Shown here: positions 33,696 to 46,807 of the stretch, piece by piece
How the letters are laid out: each line of letters opens with the position of its first letter
Numbering within the stretch: the stretch's first letter is position 1
Assembly (NCBI GenBank): GCA_963969395.1
Contig: OZ017796.1
Coordinates: forward strand, 10,480,501-10,544,500
Reading direction: 5' to 3'
DNA from: Pseudoscleropodium purum
Lineage: Eukaryota > Streptophyta > Bryopsida > Hypnales > Brachytheciaceae
Length of the DNA: 64,000 nt
The notes under the pieces: model-generated
Databases searched by the model: none
What the model was told of the DNA's origin: nothing
Seen by the model: the letters and a program-made list of their open reading frames with translations, nothing else
Translations under genes and position numbers: made by a program

Positions 33696-36575
33696 ATGGC
33701 TATGGAAGACGGCAAGGTGCTCATCACAGGCGCATGTGGCTTTATTGGCAACCAGCTGGCAAGGAACCTCGCCCCTCACCACCCGAACAAGCTCATTCTT
33801 CTGGACTATGCTTCTCCGCCTCCCAACCTGGTCTCGGGCGCCCATTACGTGCGTCCCTTCTCCAGAAATTGATGAATCGATGAAGTGGATTTGCATTCAA
33901 GTCTAACGATCTTGGAGTGGAGTGCAGTGTAGGTTTTCGGCGTCATGGCACATGAACCTCATTGATTCACTGTTGTAGGTCTGGGAGGAATTCTCTGTGA
34001 ATGTTTTGTTGCAAACTCTTGAGCAATGCTCTGTTTCTGAGAGATTTTAGTGTTTGGGTCTTGGCCTATTTTTGGTACATTGTAATCGTGTGGGGATGAT
34101 GGAGGGTTGAAGGATTGCAGGTGACTGGAGACATAGCCGATGAGAAGGTTCTGGAGAGTGTCATCACCGAAGATGTGCGCAGGTATGTGAGCCACTATTG
34201 TGGTAGAATTAGGGTTTGATGGATGGCTCAAATTGTGCTACAAATGCCCTCCGAGTCTTGAGACCAAATATTCTGCCAGATGAGGCTCTGTTATCACAAT
34301 CTAACCAGAACTGCAGATACTGAGACTTTAGTTTTTATTGAGTCCTGAAGGTCCATGAGGTCCAAATGAGGCCTATCGTTTTGTTCTAGCAGTTTTCAAT
34401 AGATTGTAGATTATATGGGGGCATTCTTTTGTCCAATTTTCTTTCTTTCTTGACCTTCTCTTACTATGTTCTTCAATGTATAGTGGTATAGAATGGTCCC
34501 TGCCTGACTTCTATTATTTTCCCAATATGATCAATCAAATTGTTCATTTCAAAACCGTGAATCCTTGGTCCTTTAGGGGTTTACAAAGATTTATGCTTGT
34601 GCAGCATATACCACTTGGCAGCACTGGTTAGTTCTGCTGCGGAAGCAAATTATGAGCTGGGTTTGAAGGTACGATTCTCCTCCTGGGGCATATGAATCTC
34701 CTCTTGAAGTTGAGCAAGTTGTCATAGGATTCAACTCAAGCACCCCTCATCTCCTCATTTACTTACGGCTTTTCCTGGCTGCTTGTTCTGCCCAGGTGAA
34801 CATCGATGGAACAAGGGCGATTATCAAGCGATGTAAGGATTTGGGGCATTGCCCACGTTTGGTGTTCACCAGCTCTGTGGCTGTGTTTGGTCCACTGCCA
34901 GCAAGTGCTCTGGTAATGTGGAAGATCAATGTCTGAAACTCTTTAACCTTTAAAGGCCCGAGAATCCCAAAATTGAACTTCATGTTTTCTAGGTTATGCG
35001 GGAACTTTCTGTTTTCCAATATTATCTATTGGTTGACCAACACGGGCACTGTTTTTCACTGATTCTGGTGATATTTAGTTTGGTCCCATCTGCTTTATAT
35101 TTTTCTTGTCATGGCAAATCGAATTGGTGATTTTAAAATCATGGATTGTTGGTTAATATTCTTGCTTTGTTTCTTTAAATGGAATTATACAATTTATTGC
35201 TGATACAATGTCCATGCCCATGTCGCTGTTTGTAGGAGGGAGTGGATGGAGGAAGGGACTTCACAGACACGACCACTGCATATCCTCAATCCTCATATGG
35301 CTCTCAGGTGCCGTACTAGGGTTGTCATTTTTTCCATGCGATGCATTTTAAGCCTTGGAAGTTGGAACTAGGGGATGCTTGGATTCGAGCTTCTGAAAAT
35401 AGAAATGGTTGATATTGTATGAATGCTTTTGTGACCGTGCTCCCATTCTCGATGGTCCGAATTCACGACCCATCTCAGTGCATGTGAACAGAAACTGATA
35501 TGCGAGCTTCTGATATCCGACGCCACCCGAAAGGGCTTCGTTGATGGAAGGAGTCTTAGGCTTCCAACAGTCATTGTTCGACCCGGCATGTACGTGCTTA
35601 TAGCCAATTTTTCAATCCGTTCATTCTTCAAGTTTACACTAGCAATACTCCGGTGAGGTCTGATGACCCCATTGTGATGAAAATCTGGTGTGTCTCGATT
35701 GCAGACCCAATACTGCGGCATCCTCTTTTTGTTCCTCCATCATTCGCGAGCCTTTGAATGGAAAAACCGCAGTGTGCCCTGTGGATCCAAACTGGCCTCT
35801 TTTTGTGCAGGTATGTTCCGGCTCCATTTCAGGCTGGTGTTGTTTGTATCACGGTGTAACATCACCTACTAAGTTTCGCAAATCTGTGATGTGTGCGACC
35901 TTTTTCAGTCTCCGCGAACGGTGGTGTGCAACCTTGTGCATGCTATGAGCATCAAGAGTTTGAAAGGAAACGAGAGAGCCATCACTTTGTCCGGCTTGAC
36001 AGTGAGATTCCGTTTCCCCCACTGTGATCCGAACCTTGTGATTATTCCATGTGACTTTGCAAGTTTTTGCGAATGAATTGCAAGCGACCTTGGATTGAAC
36101 TGTGGTGATATGCAGACAACTCCCAAGGAGATGGTGGAAGCATTGGGTACTGTTGGTGGTGACACCAAGCTGGTGAGTACACTCCAATTTCCACTGAGAT
36201 GAAAATGCTGGCCTTTCGAGTTTTCACAAGATCTTAGCACGACAGACTCCGTTTTCCCGAATGCCATCAAATGTCTGAACTTGATTTTGGTATTTTGTGA
36301 GCACAGGTGCTATGGGAGCTTGACCCTGCCATCCAAAAGATTGTTTGTACCTGGCCAGGGTTCGTGGACACTCCTTTTGCCAAATCTCTGGGTTTCCATG
36401 TGGACAGGTAAACGAAGTCATGTTTGTGTGATGAGCCTTTCGTGTTATGCCGATTCTGGAATTGAAGCGAATGGCACGAATTTATTGAGCTAAAATTTGA
36501 AGTCGCCTTTGCTGATAATCCAGGAGCATTAAAGACATTGTGACTGCTTACATCGAAGACAACCAGACACAGTGA
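33696..36575 (+). CDS. NAD-dependent epimerase/dehydratase-family SDR (DenD-like), right copy, 11 exons
   Basis: Second intact copy of the gene at 15710-18570, in opposite orientation. Exons: 33696-33848, 34121-34182, 34605-34668, 34796-34912, 35236-35307, 35492-35589, 35705-35810, 35909-36001, 36116-36172, 36307-36407, 36524-36575. All have GT-AG borders and a continuous frame giving 324 residues, the usual length of the family. Motifs: TGACGFIG cofactor loop, LLDYAS with the Asp expected to hold the NAD ribose, HLAALVSSAAEA, VFTSSVAVFG, YGSQK catalytic pair. By eye about 15 residues differ from the left copy (about 95% identity). Distinct to this copy: Gly to Ala in SSGAEA, and Arg to Ile in VRPGRP, caused by a base change in the last position of exon 6, which also weakens that donor (CAT-GTACGT instead of CAG-GTAAGT). 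The substrate is inferred. Confidence 0.85.
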
Positions 36576-37061
36576 GTCTGAGGTACTTAACACAACAAGT
36601 TGCTGCAAGAGACCGACCGCAATATGGAGTTCGGATGAAGCCAAGCACCTACCAGAGTTTTCGATGTAAAGAATAGCCTAGTTTACCTCTTTTTTGAGCT
36701 TCAAGTCCGAGAGTGCTGAGCATCTACTACAGCATCTAGTGGTGACTGGCTGTAACAAATGTATGTGGCTGCTGCGACTGGTCAAGTATTCAGGTACTCT
36801 GGCTGAGAACTCGTATCTCCATGTTTTTTAATACTCAAAATTTCCTTACATGGATTTGTTTTCAATATTCAGTGGGGATACACCGACCAGCAATATTGTA
36901 GGAGTTGGTTGTACAGCCTGGAGTGTGTTGTGTGGACGACTGGAAGGCTAGAGTTCAATTATTCTGACGCTAGTGTCCAGTTTCCTTTCTTGCCAACTAC
37001 ACAGACCTTGGTGTCAGAGTATCAACAGGGTGGTAACCGAACTCTTATTATGGTCTTGTGT
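36576..37061 (+). repeat. 3' flank of the right epimerase gene, outer end of IR-2
   Basis: Continues to match the left copy (15224-15709) up to about 37061, where GGTCTTGTG is the last shared word. Part of it is probably 3' untranslated sequence. Its short open frames are not genes. Confidence 0.7.
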
Positions 37062-40000
37062 TATCAGGAAGATTCCTTTTATGCATACCATATATGAATG
37101 GCACAAAATCTGTTTTAAGGTGTGCAGCTTACTTTAGTCAGATGGTTAGGCAGTTGCAAGTCTTGTAAATCTCTTTGGTGGGTTACTTACTATGATAAAA
37201 TTTAGAGGTTGAGTCTTTGAAATCCTTAATACTATTTGGCAGGATTTGTTACTGCGGTTATCAATTTTTGTCTCAAGCATTGGAAAAGAAAGCATTATTC
37301 TCAGGTGGGAACAGGTGATCCGTGCAAGCTCTGGCCAAGTGTCATGATCTCACAGTCTCGCACTTACATTACAGTGCTCAACTGCTCATTGTGATCAACT
37401 GATAATCAACTGTTAACTTAAGTGTACCAGTTGACCATTACTTGCCACCACACCTCAATAAAGATGTCTGTCACTGGCAAACTTAATTTTTATTTATTGC
37501 TTTTCTGAATTGAAAAGGACCAATGGTGCTTCTGCGAAAAAGAGAGAACCAATTGCTTCTGCAGAAAATGACAGTGCTACCAATCTGTCATTCTTGCACT
37601 TCACATGACCATGAGCCATGATGGTGACTCTGATGAAGGCATGCCATGGTGGAATGGAGCTCACATGTTATGGGCTTGTGAATTGTGATATAATTTTCCC
37701 TTATCAAAGCAATTATGAATTAACTTTTTAACTACAAATAATTTTTTCCATACCCTCTGGAAGAATTCATGGATACTATAGCTCAGAAGCCTGGAGAGAA
37801 AATGAGAGATTAGAAAATTGTAAGATCAAGGAATGTAACTTTACACTCAAAATTTTAATTCCAAAGGAGAATGGTGTGTGCAACACTTTGGTTCTCTGTG
37901 TAAAAAAGTGCACAAAAATTTGAGTCCCCCTGGATTTGCAACCAAGTCCATTGACAGAGGTGGGTTTGATTACAATTTCAAGGACCCTTGGGCTAAAGGT
38001 TTATAGTGAATTATTTCAAGAAAATTCTTATTATGAGCTACAGCAGTTTAAAAATTACAATAAAATTGTAGACAAGACTTTTTTTTGGCACACTCTCATT
38101 TTAAACTACATCTAAACACTATGACTTCCAAAGGCCAACCTTTCAAAGACAAGCCATGGAATTTAAGAGATTTTCTCTACATCTTCTAGCCTCGAGTGTA
38201 AAGAGAGCCTAAATTTATCACAAAATAATACTAGAGTGGTTAGAGCAGTATTATTACTAAATCTCAACCAAATTTTATTTTACAAATAATTCATTGCGAA
38301 CTTGAGAAGAATTACACCCAAGCCAATAGTTAAAGTAAGAAAATTGAATGCCAAAAAAACACAATAATTGACATTCATAATGCATGATTCAAAATTCTGA
38401 AGTTTTTATGAAAAATTTATTAAAAATGGATGCCATTAACGAAAAGTCTTAACATTTTGATAATAGATGAGGGCATGGTTTATAATGGTCAATGCTCAAG
38501 TTTGTTTTTATTATTTAGAAAATGTGACATGTTTGTATTTTGTCCCTAAAGAATGGGAATATTTTTATTTTAAGTTGAAACAAAACAAGTCGTTGTTGTT
38601 GAATAATTTGAAATTTTGAATTTCTTTTTGGTTGAAATCATAGAAGTTACTAGCCACCTTCAACAATAAAACAATCAATATGCATACCTTGAAGCTCCTT
38701 AAATTTTTTATTGCAAGTCATATATATCATAAATATGAAATTGACTACTAAAAGGTGCAGAGGGCTAAAAATTGCACTTCCTTTAAAATACTCTCCTCTA
38801 TACATCTATTGCATAGGATGATATTGCATACTTAAATTTATTTGATTATAAATATTTTAAAGTGTAGACGCTAGTAGGACTCCAATGGACCAAAATGCTT
38901 AATTTCAAAAGTTCACTTTAATTAATTCCACAACTCCAAAATCATGAATCAAATCAATGTGTTTGATGCCAATTTGTCCTTCATAAAATGCACCAATTTC
39001 TTTCTCTAAGAAGTCTACCATCCAAAAAGGATCAACCTCAAGGAAGATACTTTATGGCAATGTTCAAAGAGAACCACCATTTAGTTCATTGTTAGCTAGT
39101 GGTATTTAGTAATTGGCCACTTTACAATGTATAGTCACACTTTGGGTCACTATACATTGAGATTTAAAATTTAAAATTTTGAAATTTTCATTTGCACCCC
39201 CCCCCCCTCCCTCCCCTTCTTGTAATTTTCAGAAATCAATATAGTGACAATCAATATGGGACAATTCCTCCCGTATCCGTATCCTATACCTATATTTTGT
39301 ATTCATCCGGTATTCATATTTGATACTATATGTGTGTATATTTTCATTTCGTACTTCATATTTGGATAGCTCAGATTAAATCTCACAAGATCAATAATTT
39401 GTGATTTTTTGAGAAATCAACAGTAATTTTGAGGGTAAACATTTTCAAAATTAAAAAAAAATCAATGACTAGTAAATTTTCTAAGAGAGGGAGGGCAACT
39501 AATGCAAATGAGGGTGGTATGCCTTTTTTTAGTGGATAGTTAGCCAATATGATTGGGAAAAAAACCCAGTCCCACTTGAAAAAATCATGAAGAGCTGATG
39601 AAAAATCTACAAAATTTCTATTCATAGTAAAAATTAGAAAGACAAAAACAAAAGAAGGTTCAATACTTGAAAAAACAGTTCAATGTACGAATTGCAGGAA
39701 AATAGATGGTAAAACTCAAGAAATATCCTGAATGCTCACTGCTTTATGGACACCCAGACTCCTCATATTGCCCATTTGTGCACTTCGGTTTCAAGTCATC
39801 ATGTCCTCTGTTTCACAGCAGTTCATCATTCATTTTACTTCCATTGCAGCTTTGAATGTTGGATGTTATCCATCATTATCTACACATTGCAAGTTTCATT
39901 GCAATGTGCAATAATTCCTACCCAAGATATCTTTGATTGAATAATTCTGTTATCTACTCGAAATCAGCTCAAACAGCCTACCAAAATTTACTGTAATGTG

Positions 40001-43000
40001 ATGCTAATTAATTATTTAACTGAAGACATCAGCTGGGGGTTTGTACCAAGTCCCAACCACTGACAGAGTAAAATTCCTCAAGTAATTGCTTCAGTTCAGT
40101 TAGCATCATTGGAGGAAGTTGACTATTATGAAATCCAGTTTTTGTTTGTTTGTTTGTTTGTTTCTTGATACAAATGAAATGGCATTTTTGAAATCCAGTT
40201 TTAACTTAGAATTGCTGCAATTGGTAACTTAGACAGGACAGAACTTCTTCTGCGACATTTGTTTTGATTGATTCTGACCGTCTGCGGTTAATAGCCCTGT
40301 CAAATTTCTACCCCAAGACACCTGAATTTGAACCCACAGACATTGCAATATCAAGAAGGTAGTACACCCAAATGTGCTACTGACTTTAAACCGCCATCTA
40401 CACCATGTGTACATCTTCAAAGTCAGTTCTGTACCTATGTGGAAGAAACATTCTTAGAACCAAACTTTGTTCCTTAATAACTTTTGCATACAGTATCCAA
40501 AATGCCACATTCTTGGGTGTGTTGGAACCTTTGTTCACTTGCCAACAAGAACATATGAAAATCTGACCAGGTTAAAACTAGAAAATAGGCTCAGTAGCGA
40601 AAAGTGGCGGTTTGGGGAATACCCACCTTATATTGTAGTACAATCAATCAGGTATTCTGAATGGCATCCTCAGATAGAAGTTTCCATCCGACCTTATTAC
40701 TGTCTACGCTTTCAAACACAGTGGTAATCTTCACACACTAAAGATGGAATGCTAACGTTGCTTTTTTTGCAGATGGAATGCTTTCCAGGAGTTTTGCCAT
40801 TTGGAAATAAATGTTGAGCATTCGGGTTTCGCTCAAGAAACAGGCACACTTTTGCCAGGGGAGGGGGAGGAACAAGCGTACTTGAGTTGTTGTTGCATTG
40901 CACACAACCAGAGGTGGGATGTGTGCGAGCTTCCTTCCTTCGTAGCATGTACGGAACTTTGAATGATCATCACTCTCATTGACGAGCAATCATGCCATTA
41001 AAATTCATACACTTAGGGTTGTTTGATTGCGTTGTGTTTGTCTTGGTGAGGGCACCCATTGGCGCATGAGCGCACACATTCAAAACCTACTATGCAAAAG
41101 GTGAGCCTCCATTGTGGGGCCAATTCATTCAAATCTCTCAATTCTGTTGTCAGAGGACTGAAGTATCCAAGTGTATGCGGGTGGACCACCCTGTGTGTCA
41201 TTTGTGTTTGAAAGTGAAATAATTGAATTTCATTGCTTGATTTTTCTGTTTGTTTGGGTCGAGAAAAATGTCATACTGAAATGTACTTGGTGGGTAGCCT
41301 GTGAGGTCAAAAGGAATTTGGATGCAGGGAGTGTTTGTGACTGTATCATGAGCTGACATGGTGATGCTGCAGCACTTTCATTTCATTTGGATAAAGTGTG
41401 GTGTGGGTTTTAGGGTTGAAACAAACAACCTTAGATTTGCTGTAGCTCCAAAAAAGATTCATTTTTTTTTCCTTTCACTGAAAAATCCATTTTCGGGGTT
41501 TGTTTTGAATCAGAAGTTTGTCCTGTAGAGGTTGGACAACTGCACAAACAAAAGTTGTTTGCAGTGCAATTCCTTTCACAGAGTGAATTCTATGTTCAAA
41601 TCCTTAGTTTCCGATAGTGTTAACAAATTGTTGCATACTCAGAACTTCTTCATAGATTGCTCAAGAGGTGAATGATGCTGTTAGGGAGGTCAATCATGCA
41701 GTTTCAAGTATCCATCCACATTTTAAAAGACATTTATATCTATCATAACATTGTCAACACCTTAAATGCTGACAGTTTACAGATGATTGACAAAAAAGTG
41801 TCCCAATCATGATTAACTTTTCGGATAAAAGCATAGATTGAAATGAAGAATGCACATATTTATTTTGTCCGACTTGCTCGGTGATAACTTAGGCCTCTTC
41901 TCTAAAGGATTAGCAACTTCATCATGGTTTCTAATATATAATTATATGGTATTTCAAATCATATTCAATTCTTACATTAAATAATATATCCCTTTTCTCT
42001 AGGATTATCAACTTGGTTGTCAAATAGTCAAACATGGTTTTTTATTTGTAGATGGTATTTCAAATCATTTTCAATTCTCATATTAAATGAAACATCATTG
42101 TAAAAAATTTCAATTAGTTTATCATGAGAAAGAAGATATCTATACCAAAAATGGATGTTTTGAAAGTTTGGTCAACATGTATTCAATTTTTGGATGCAAG
42201 AAACGTCAAGGAATATATCATTACCAAAAATACTTATATAAGTATTCTTGTACTTAGGTAAGTATTTCCCTTTTTCTTTTTATTGTGAGCACATCTAGTG
42301 GTACCTAAAGCTCAAATCAACAAATTTTGATCTATTAGTCTAAAATATTGTTGAAAATGCACACAATCTAAACATAAAAATCTACGGTTGATTTTGGATA
42401 CACTTATAATCAACATTTTGAAAATGACTAGTTTATTTATAATATGTTAGAATGATACATTCTAAGAAAATGTGGAATCCCCTTCTAATTATCAAGGGCC
42501 AACAAAATTTAAATTGTTGTAAAATAAGGGTTTTTTTCACATGATTTTCCACTTTGTTGCTTTCAATAAAGAGCAAGTGCCATGATTTCTACCCTCATTT
42601 GTACTAAGGTTGAACATCCCTACGCCATGAGTCATCCAATTCCAACATCTATTGATCCTTCCCATTTGCATCAAGCACCCACCTCATTACCACAATCTCA
42701 ACAACCCTTTAGCACCATGACAATTTACTTGAGGAGTGAACATGTTAAATATGTGGTTTAGCATACTTTATCAATTTAGTCTCAACAAACTTTTAAAAAT
42801 CTATGAAAATTCATTTCTTGTCAAAATGTCTCCATTCTACTTACAAAAAACTTCTCCATGGCACCTAGATAGCAAATGGGTGTTTACTTTCTAAATGATG
42901 AATAGAGTGCTTCCAGAAGTTGTGTAGTCCAACAAACTTTTCATTCATCCAATGTAATACTTGAATCTTGAAAAGCCAACCTTCCTTAATGACCAAATTC

Positions 43001-43184
43001 ATGAAATTACAGTAAATGATATTTCTCTAAGCAGATATAAGCCAAAATGTGCAAAAAATTGAAAAAGGATTGAAGCGTTAAGGGGTTAAGGACCTCTTGA
43101 TCAAATAGTGATGCTTCAGCTGGTTGCTACTCGCTACTCATTGCTCACTTAAGTACAAGACAATTGTGTCCCCATGTTTTTGTA
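37062..43184. other. AT-rich intergenic region, no gene recognised
   Basis: No supported gene. Contents: a TTTG microsatellite (about 40142-40165), a short hairpin plus C-run plus GTATCC-like array (about 39130-39365), and two tandem copies of a ~100 bp segment around GGTATTTCAAATCAT (41895-42095). A slightly GC-richer part at 40440-41400 has open frames up to 86 residues, none recognised. Confidence 0.5.
39130..39365 (+). repeat. Hairpin plus C-run plus GTATCC-like array
   Basis: An imperfect palindrome (ATGTATAGT near 39128 and ACTATACAT near 39150), an A/T-rich spacer, a run of C (39197-39209), the word AATATGGGAC, then GTATCCGTATCCTATACCTA-type units. The same order of parts is seen, reversed, at 61790-62012, and partly at 52440-52680 and in R1 and R2. 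Confidence 0.6.
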
Positions 43185-44062
43185 CAGTTAGGTCCAGTTC
43201 ATTTACAAACTACCTTTCTGAGGCATTCAGTTTTTTATTTATAATGTGTAGTATAATAATTATATTTCTGTAAATAAAATTATCATTGCATCCTCACACA
43301 ATCTCATTCAAGCCTATCAAATTTCAATTTAAAAAAACCAAAACTCCATTTTTGGCAAATTTTTGAAGTCAATTATCATGGTTTTACAAAATATTTTATT
43401 GCAAGAAATTGGTGGTGAATTTTTTGAGTTTGATTGTAGAGACATGTAGGGAACACCCATAAGCACATCTTTCTCTTCGCAAGCATCTCCAAAAAAGTTT
43501 CACAATTCCTTCTATAGAAATTTCAATGTTGAGGTGACAATGCCCAAATGTTATGAAAATTGATATCTCTTCATTATAATTAGTTTTTTCTATTTTTCCT
43601 TCATATGGTAACTACTGTGGTACATTTGAGTAGAATGGTACAATTTCTTTGCCAAAATCAATTAAAATCTAGAGATATCTATTTTACAAAGTTTGGTCAC
43701 ATGATGCCTCATATTGAACTCTTACTAGGAGCTTGTATTTTTGTTACTTGATGGGGTGTTTTTTAATATGAAGGATGTGCATATTGAAGTTCCCTACATA
43801 TCTATGCAATTGAATAAAAAAAAAATCATCAGTGATTGCTTGCAATAAAATATTATGTAAAACTATGAAAAATTGACTTCCAAAATTTGCCAAAAATGGA
43901 GATTTGTTTTTTTGAAACTGAATTTTTGTAAGCTTGAGTGGGATTGTGTATGGATTCTGTGCTAATAATTTTGACCAAAAACAAAAAAAAATTACAATCT
44001 ACATTGTCCCGTTTTTGTAAGCAGTTCAAACAGGCAGTTCGTAAATGAACTGGACCTGACTG
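43185..44062. mobile_element. Mariner-like foldback element (878 bp)
   Basis: Flanked by TA on both sides (43183-43184, 44063-44064). Ends are inverted: CAGTTAGGTCCAGTTCATTT on the left and CAGTCAGGTCCAGTTCATTT read from the right. The similarity continues inward for about 250-300 bases on each side, so the element could fold back on itself. No transposase. CAGT ends and a TA target fit the Tc1/mariner group. One arm resembles part of block C (12780-13110), and the middle (43670-43730) resembles 10231-10290, so related copies exist. Confidence 0.7.
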
Positions 44063-44600
44063 TACATTCTTTCAGCATCAAGTAGGTATATTGTTGCAGT
44101 AGTACCATCAGTGGTTTGGACTATGAACTAGAAAATGTCATTGAAATATTTTATATTCTTATCTCAAACATATTTCAGTCATTGAAGGTAACCACATGTA
44201 AAATCACACGCACTACACACTAGTATTTGAGAACAAATTTGTAGTTGAAACTTGTGGGCAATTGAAAGGAGATTCCGAATTTTCTTATTTTGACTTTGTA
44301 TGAATAGATTGGGAATTTCAAAATATTGATTGTACATGTATTGAAAATCAACCCTAAATTCTCAAATTTCAGAAAGTTTCTATAATAGGTTGGGATATAG
44401 AAGAAATAGTTTTAGTAACACAGTCAAATATAGGTGTACTTTCTTTTTAACAAGTTTACAGATAAATGTACTGTATTTGCGGATGCAAATTTCTGTTGAA
44501 TTTCAGTGATTGACCCCAATGTCAACTTGGGCGTCCATGTTGCTTTTTGCCATAAAAAGTTGAGCCACAGAAGCTACAAAACAATATGCTTACAGATAAG
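44063..44600. other. AT-rich spacer between two transposons
   Basis: No gene or repeat recognised. Confidence 0.4.
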
Positions 44601-44603
44601 TTA

Positions 44604-46804
44604 GGGCCGGTTTAGACTACGGTCAAGAAGTGCACCGGTCAAGAATTCTAGGAAAATGGAGCAATATGATTGGAGCAAATCTTGTTCTTGACCGGAGTGG
44701 GTTTACACTCGGCCAACTCTTGTCCGGTGGAGAACTTGAAGTATGGATGAAAAAATGACATGGCATCCTAGGTGGCAACACTTTTTGTAAGAGTTCTTGA
44801 CCGGAGGCCAAGTTTCTTGTCCGGCCTCAACCCCCCGGACAAGAAACTGGGCTTCTGGTCAAGAGCTACTTTCAATAAAATATTGTTTTCCCCGTACGAA
44901 TCGCAATGCCGTTGCAACTCTCCTCTTGTTACAAATTCAAGTATTTCAAACAAATCCTCTCACTCGATCAACGTAGCTCTTCACAAATCCTCAAGTCTCC
45001 AAAGTGATCTTGGTGAGTTCAAAAACTTGTGCACATTCCTAGTTAGTTTGGTGTTCGAAAAAAATTAGGTGTTTTGAACAACTGCCAACTTCGGCGTCTT
45101 GTATCTTGGTCATGCAAGGTCCAAATGCTATGAGACTTGTGTTGAAAGTTGCGCAATTTTGTCTAGTGTTTGTGGTATGAATTTCATAGACATTGAGCAA
45201 AAACCGAGTGACTGATTGGTGTTTGAGTACAAAGAGATTTAGTGAGAGGGGAGGTGAAAGTAACCTTAGGGTCTGTCAACTTCGGCGTCTTGTATCTTGG
45301 TCATGCAAGGTCCAAAGGCTATGAGACTTGTGTTGAAAGTTGCGAAATTTTGTCTAGTGATTGTGGTATAAATTTCATAGACATTGAGCAAAAATCGAGT
45401 GACTGATTGGGGTTTGATTACAAGGAGGTTTAGTGGGAGGGGAGGTCAAGGTAACCTCAATGTTTAGCATTTCTATTGTCTTGGATCTTTTGTATTGGAA
45501 AGTCTAATTTCAATTCAATTTGTTGGGAAGTTGTGCATTTGCATATAACTATATAGTGATATGCACTAATTCTCCACACAATGAATATGGGATATGTCTT
45601 TGTCCTCTTTGGAGGACTATGACTACGTTTTTAAAACATGAAGTCTTTTTCCAATGAACCTCTTTGTACTCAAACCTCAATCAGTCACTCTATTTTTGCT
45701 CAATGTCTATGAAATTTATACTACAAACACTAGACAAAATTTCGAAACTTTCAACACAAGTCTCATAACATTTGGACCTTTCATGACCAAGATACAAGAT
45801 ACCAAAGTTGACAGACCCTAAGGTTACTTTCACCTCCCCTCTCACTAAACCTCTTTGTACTCAAACCTCAATCAGTCATTAGATTTTTGCTCAATGTCTA
45901 TGAAATTTATACCACAAAACCTAGACAAAATTTCTCAACTTTCAACACAAGTCTCATAACATTTGGACCTTGCATCACTAAGATACAAGACGCCGAAGTT
46001 GACAGACCCTAAGGTTACTTTCACCTCCCCTCTCACTAAACCTCTTTGTACTCAAACACCAATCAGTCACTCTATTTTTTCTCATTGTCTATGAAATTTA
46101 TACCACAAACACTAGACAAAATTTCGCAACTTTCAACACAAGTCTCATAGCCTTTGGACCTTGCATGACCAAGATACAAGACGCCAAAGTTGACAGACCC
46201 TAAGGTTATCTTGACCTCCCCTTCCACTAAATCTCCTTGTACCCAAATATAAACGAATCATTCAAATTTCACTCCCTATTAATAAATTTTGAAACAAAAA
46301 GGCAAGATATGAATATGCACCTTTTTTAATAAATTTTGTTGAAATTAAACCTTGTAAGGACATAAAAAACATCAAAGTTTATCCTAATTCAACAATGTCC
46401 ATTTATTTAAAAAAAATTCAATTGACTATTATCAATGCATACAAATTTAGAGATTCACCAAAACCACTTGAAAAAAATAAGAAGTCATACAAAATAGCAC
46501 ACAACAAGAAAAAACTCACCCAAAAGTATAAATTGTTTCAAGAAGAATTTAGAGAACATTGGAGTTTCTTGACCGCCTTCAATTTTCTTGGAGGTGAAGT
46601 TCACCGGTGGACTTCAATTAATGAAGTTGGCCAAAAGAGTTCTCCGGATGGTGTTTAGACTACAACCGGTCAAGACTTCTTCACATGTTATTTTATCATT
46701 TTTTCATCTTGTCCAACATTCCACCGGTTGCTTCAAATAGTCATGTCTTGGCCAAGACTTCTTGACCGACCGGTGCACTTCTTGACCGTAGTCTAAACCG
46801 GCCC
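44604..46804. mobile_element. PIF/Harbinger-type non-autonomous element (2201 bp)
   Basis: Terminal inverted repeats are identical for 37 bases, beginning GGGCCGGTTTAGACTACGGT, and are flanked by TTA on both sides (44601-44603 and 46805-46807). This matches the 3 bp TWA target duplications and G-rich ends of PIF/Harbinger (Tourist-like) elements. The subterminal regions have repeated GGTCAAGA/TCTTGACC words, likely transposase binding sites. The longest internal frame (46395-46658, 87 residues) is lysine-rich and has no transposase or Myb/SANT motif, so the element depends on another copy for movement. The interior is taken up by a head-to-head array (45085-46195). Confidence 0.88.
45085..46195. 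repeat. ~190 bp repeats in head-to-head arrangement inside the Harbinger-type element
   Basis: Two units in plus orientation (from about 45085 and 45277) begin CAACTTCGGCGTCTTGTATC, and three in minus orientation end near 45811, 46003 and 46195 with GACGCCGAAGTTGACAGACC or close variants. About 175 bases separate the two groups. Units differ from each other by a few percent. Transcribed, it would make a long hairpin. Confidence 0.85.
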
Positions 46805-46807
46805 TTA

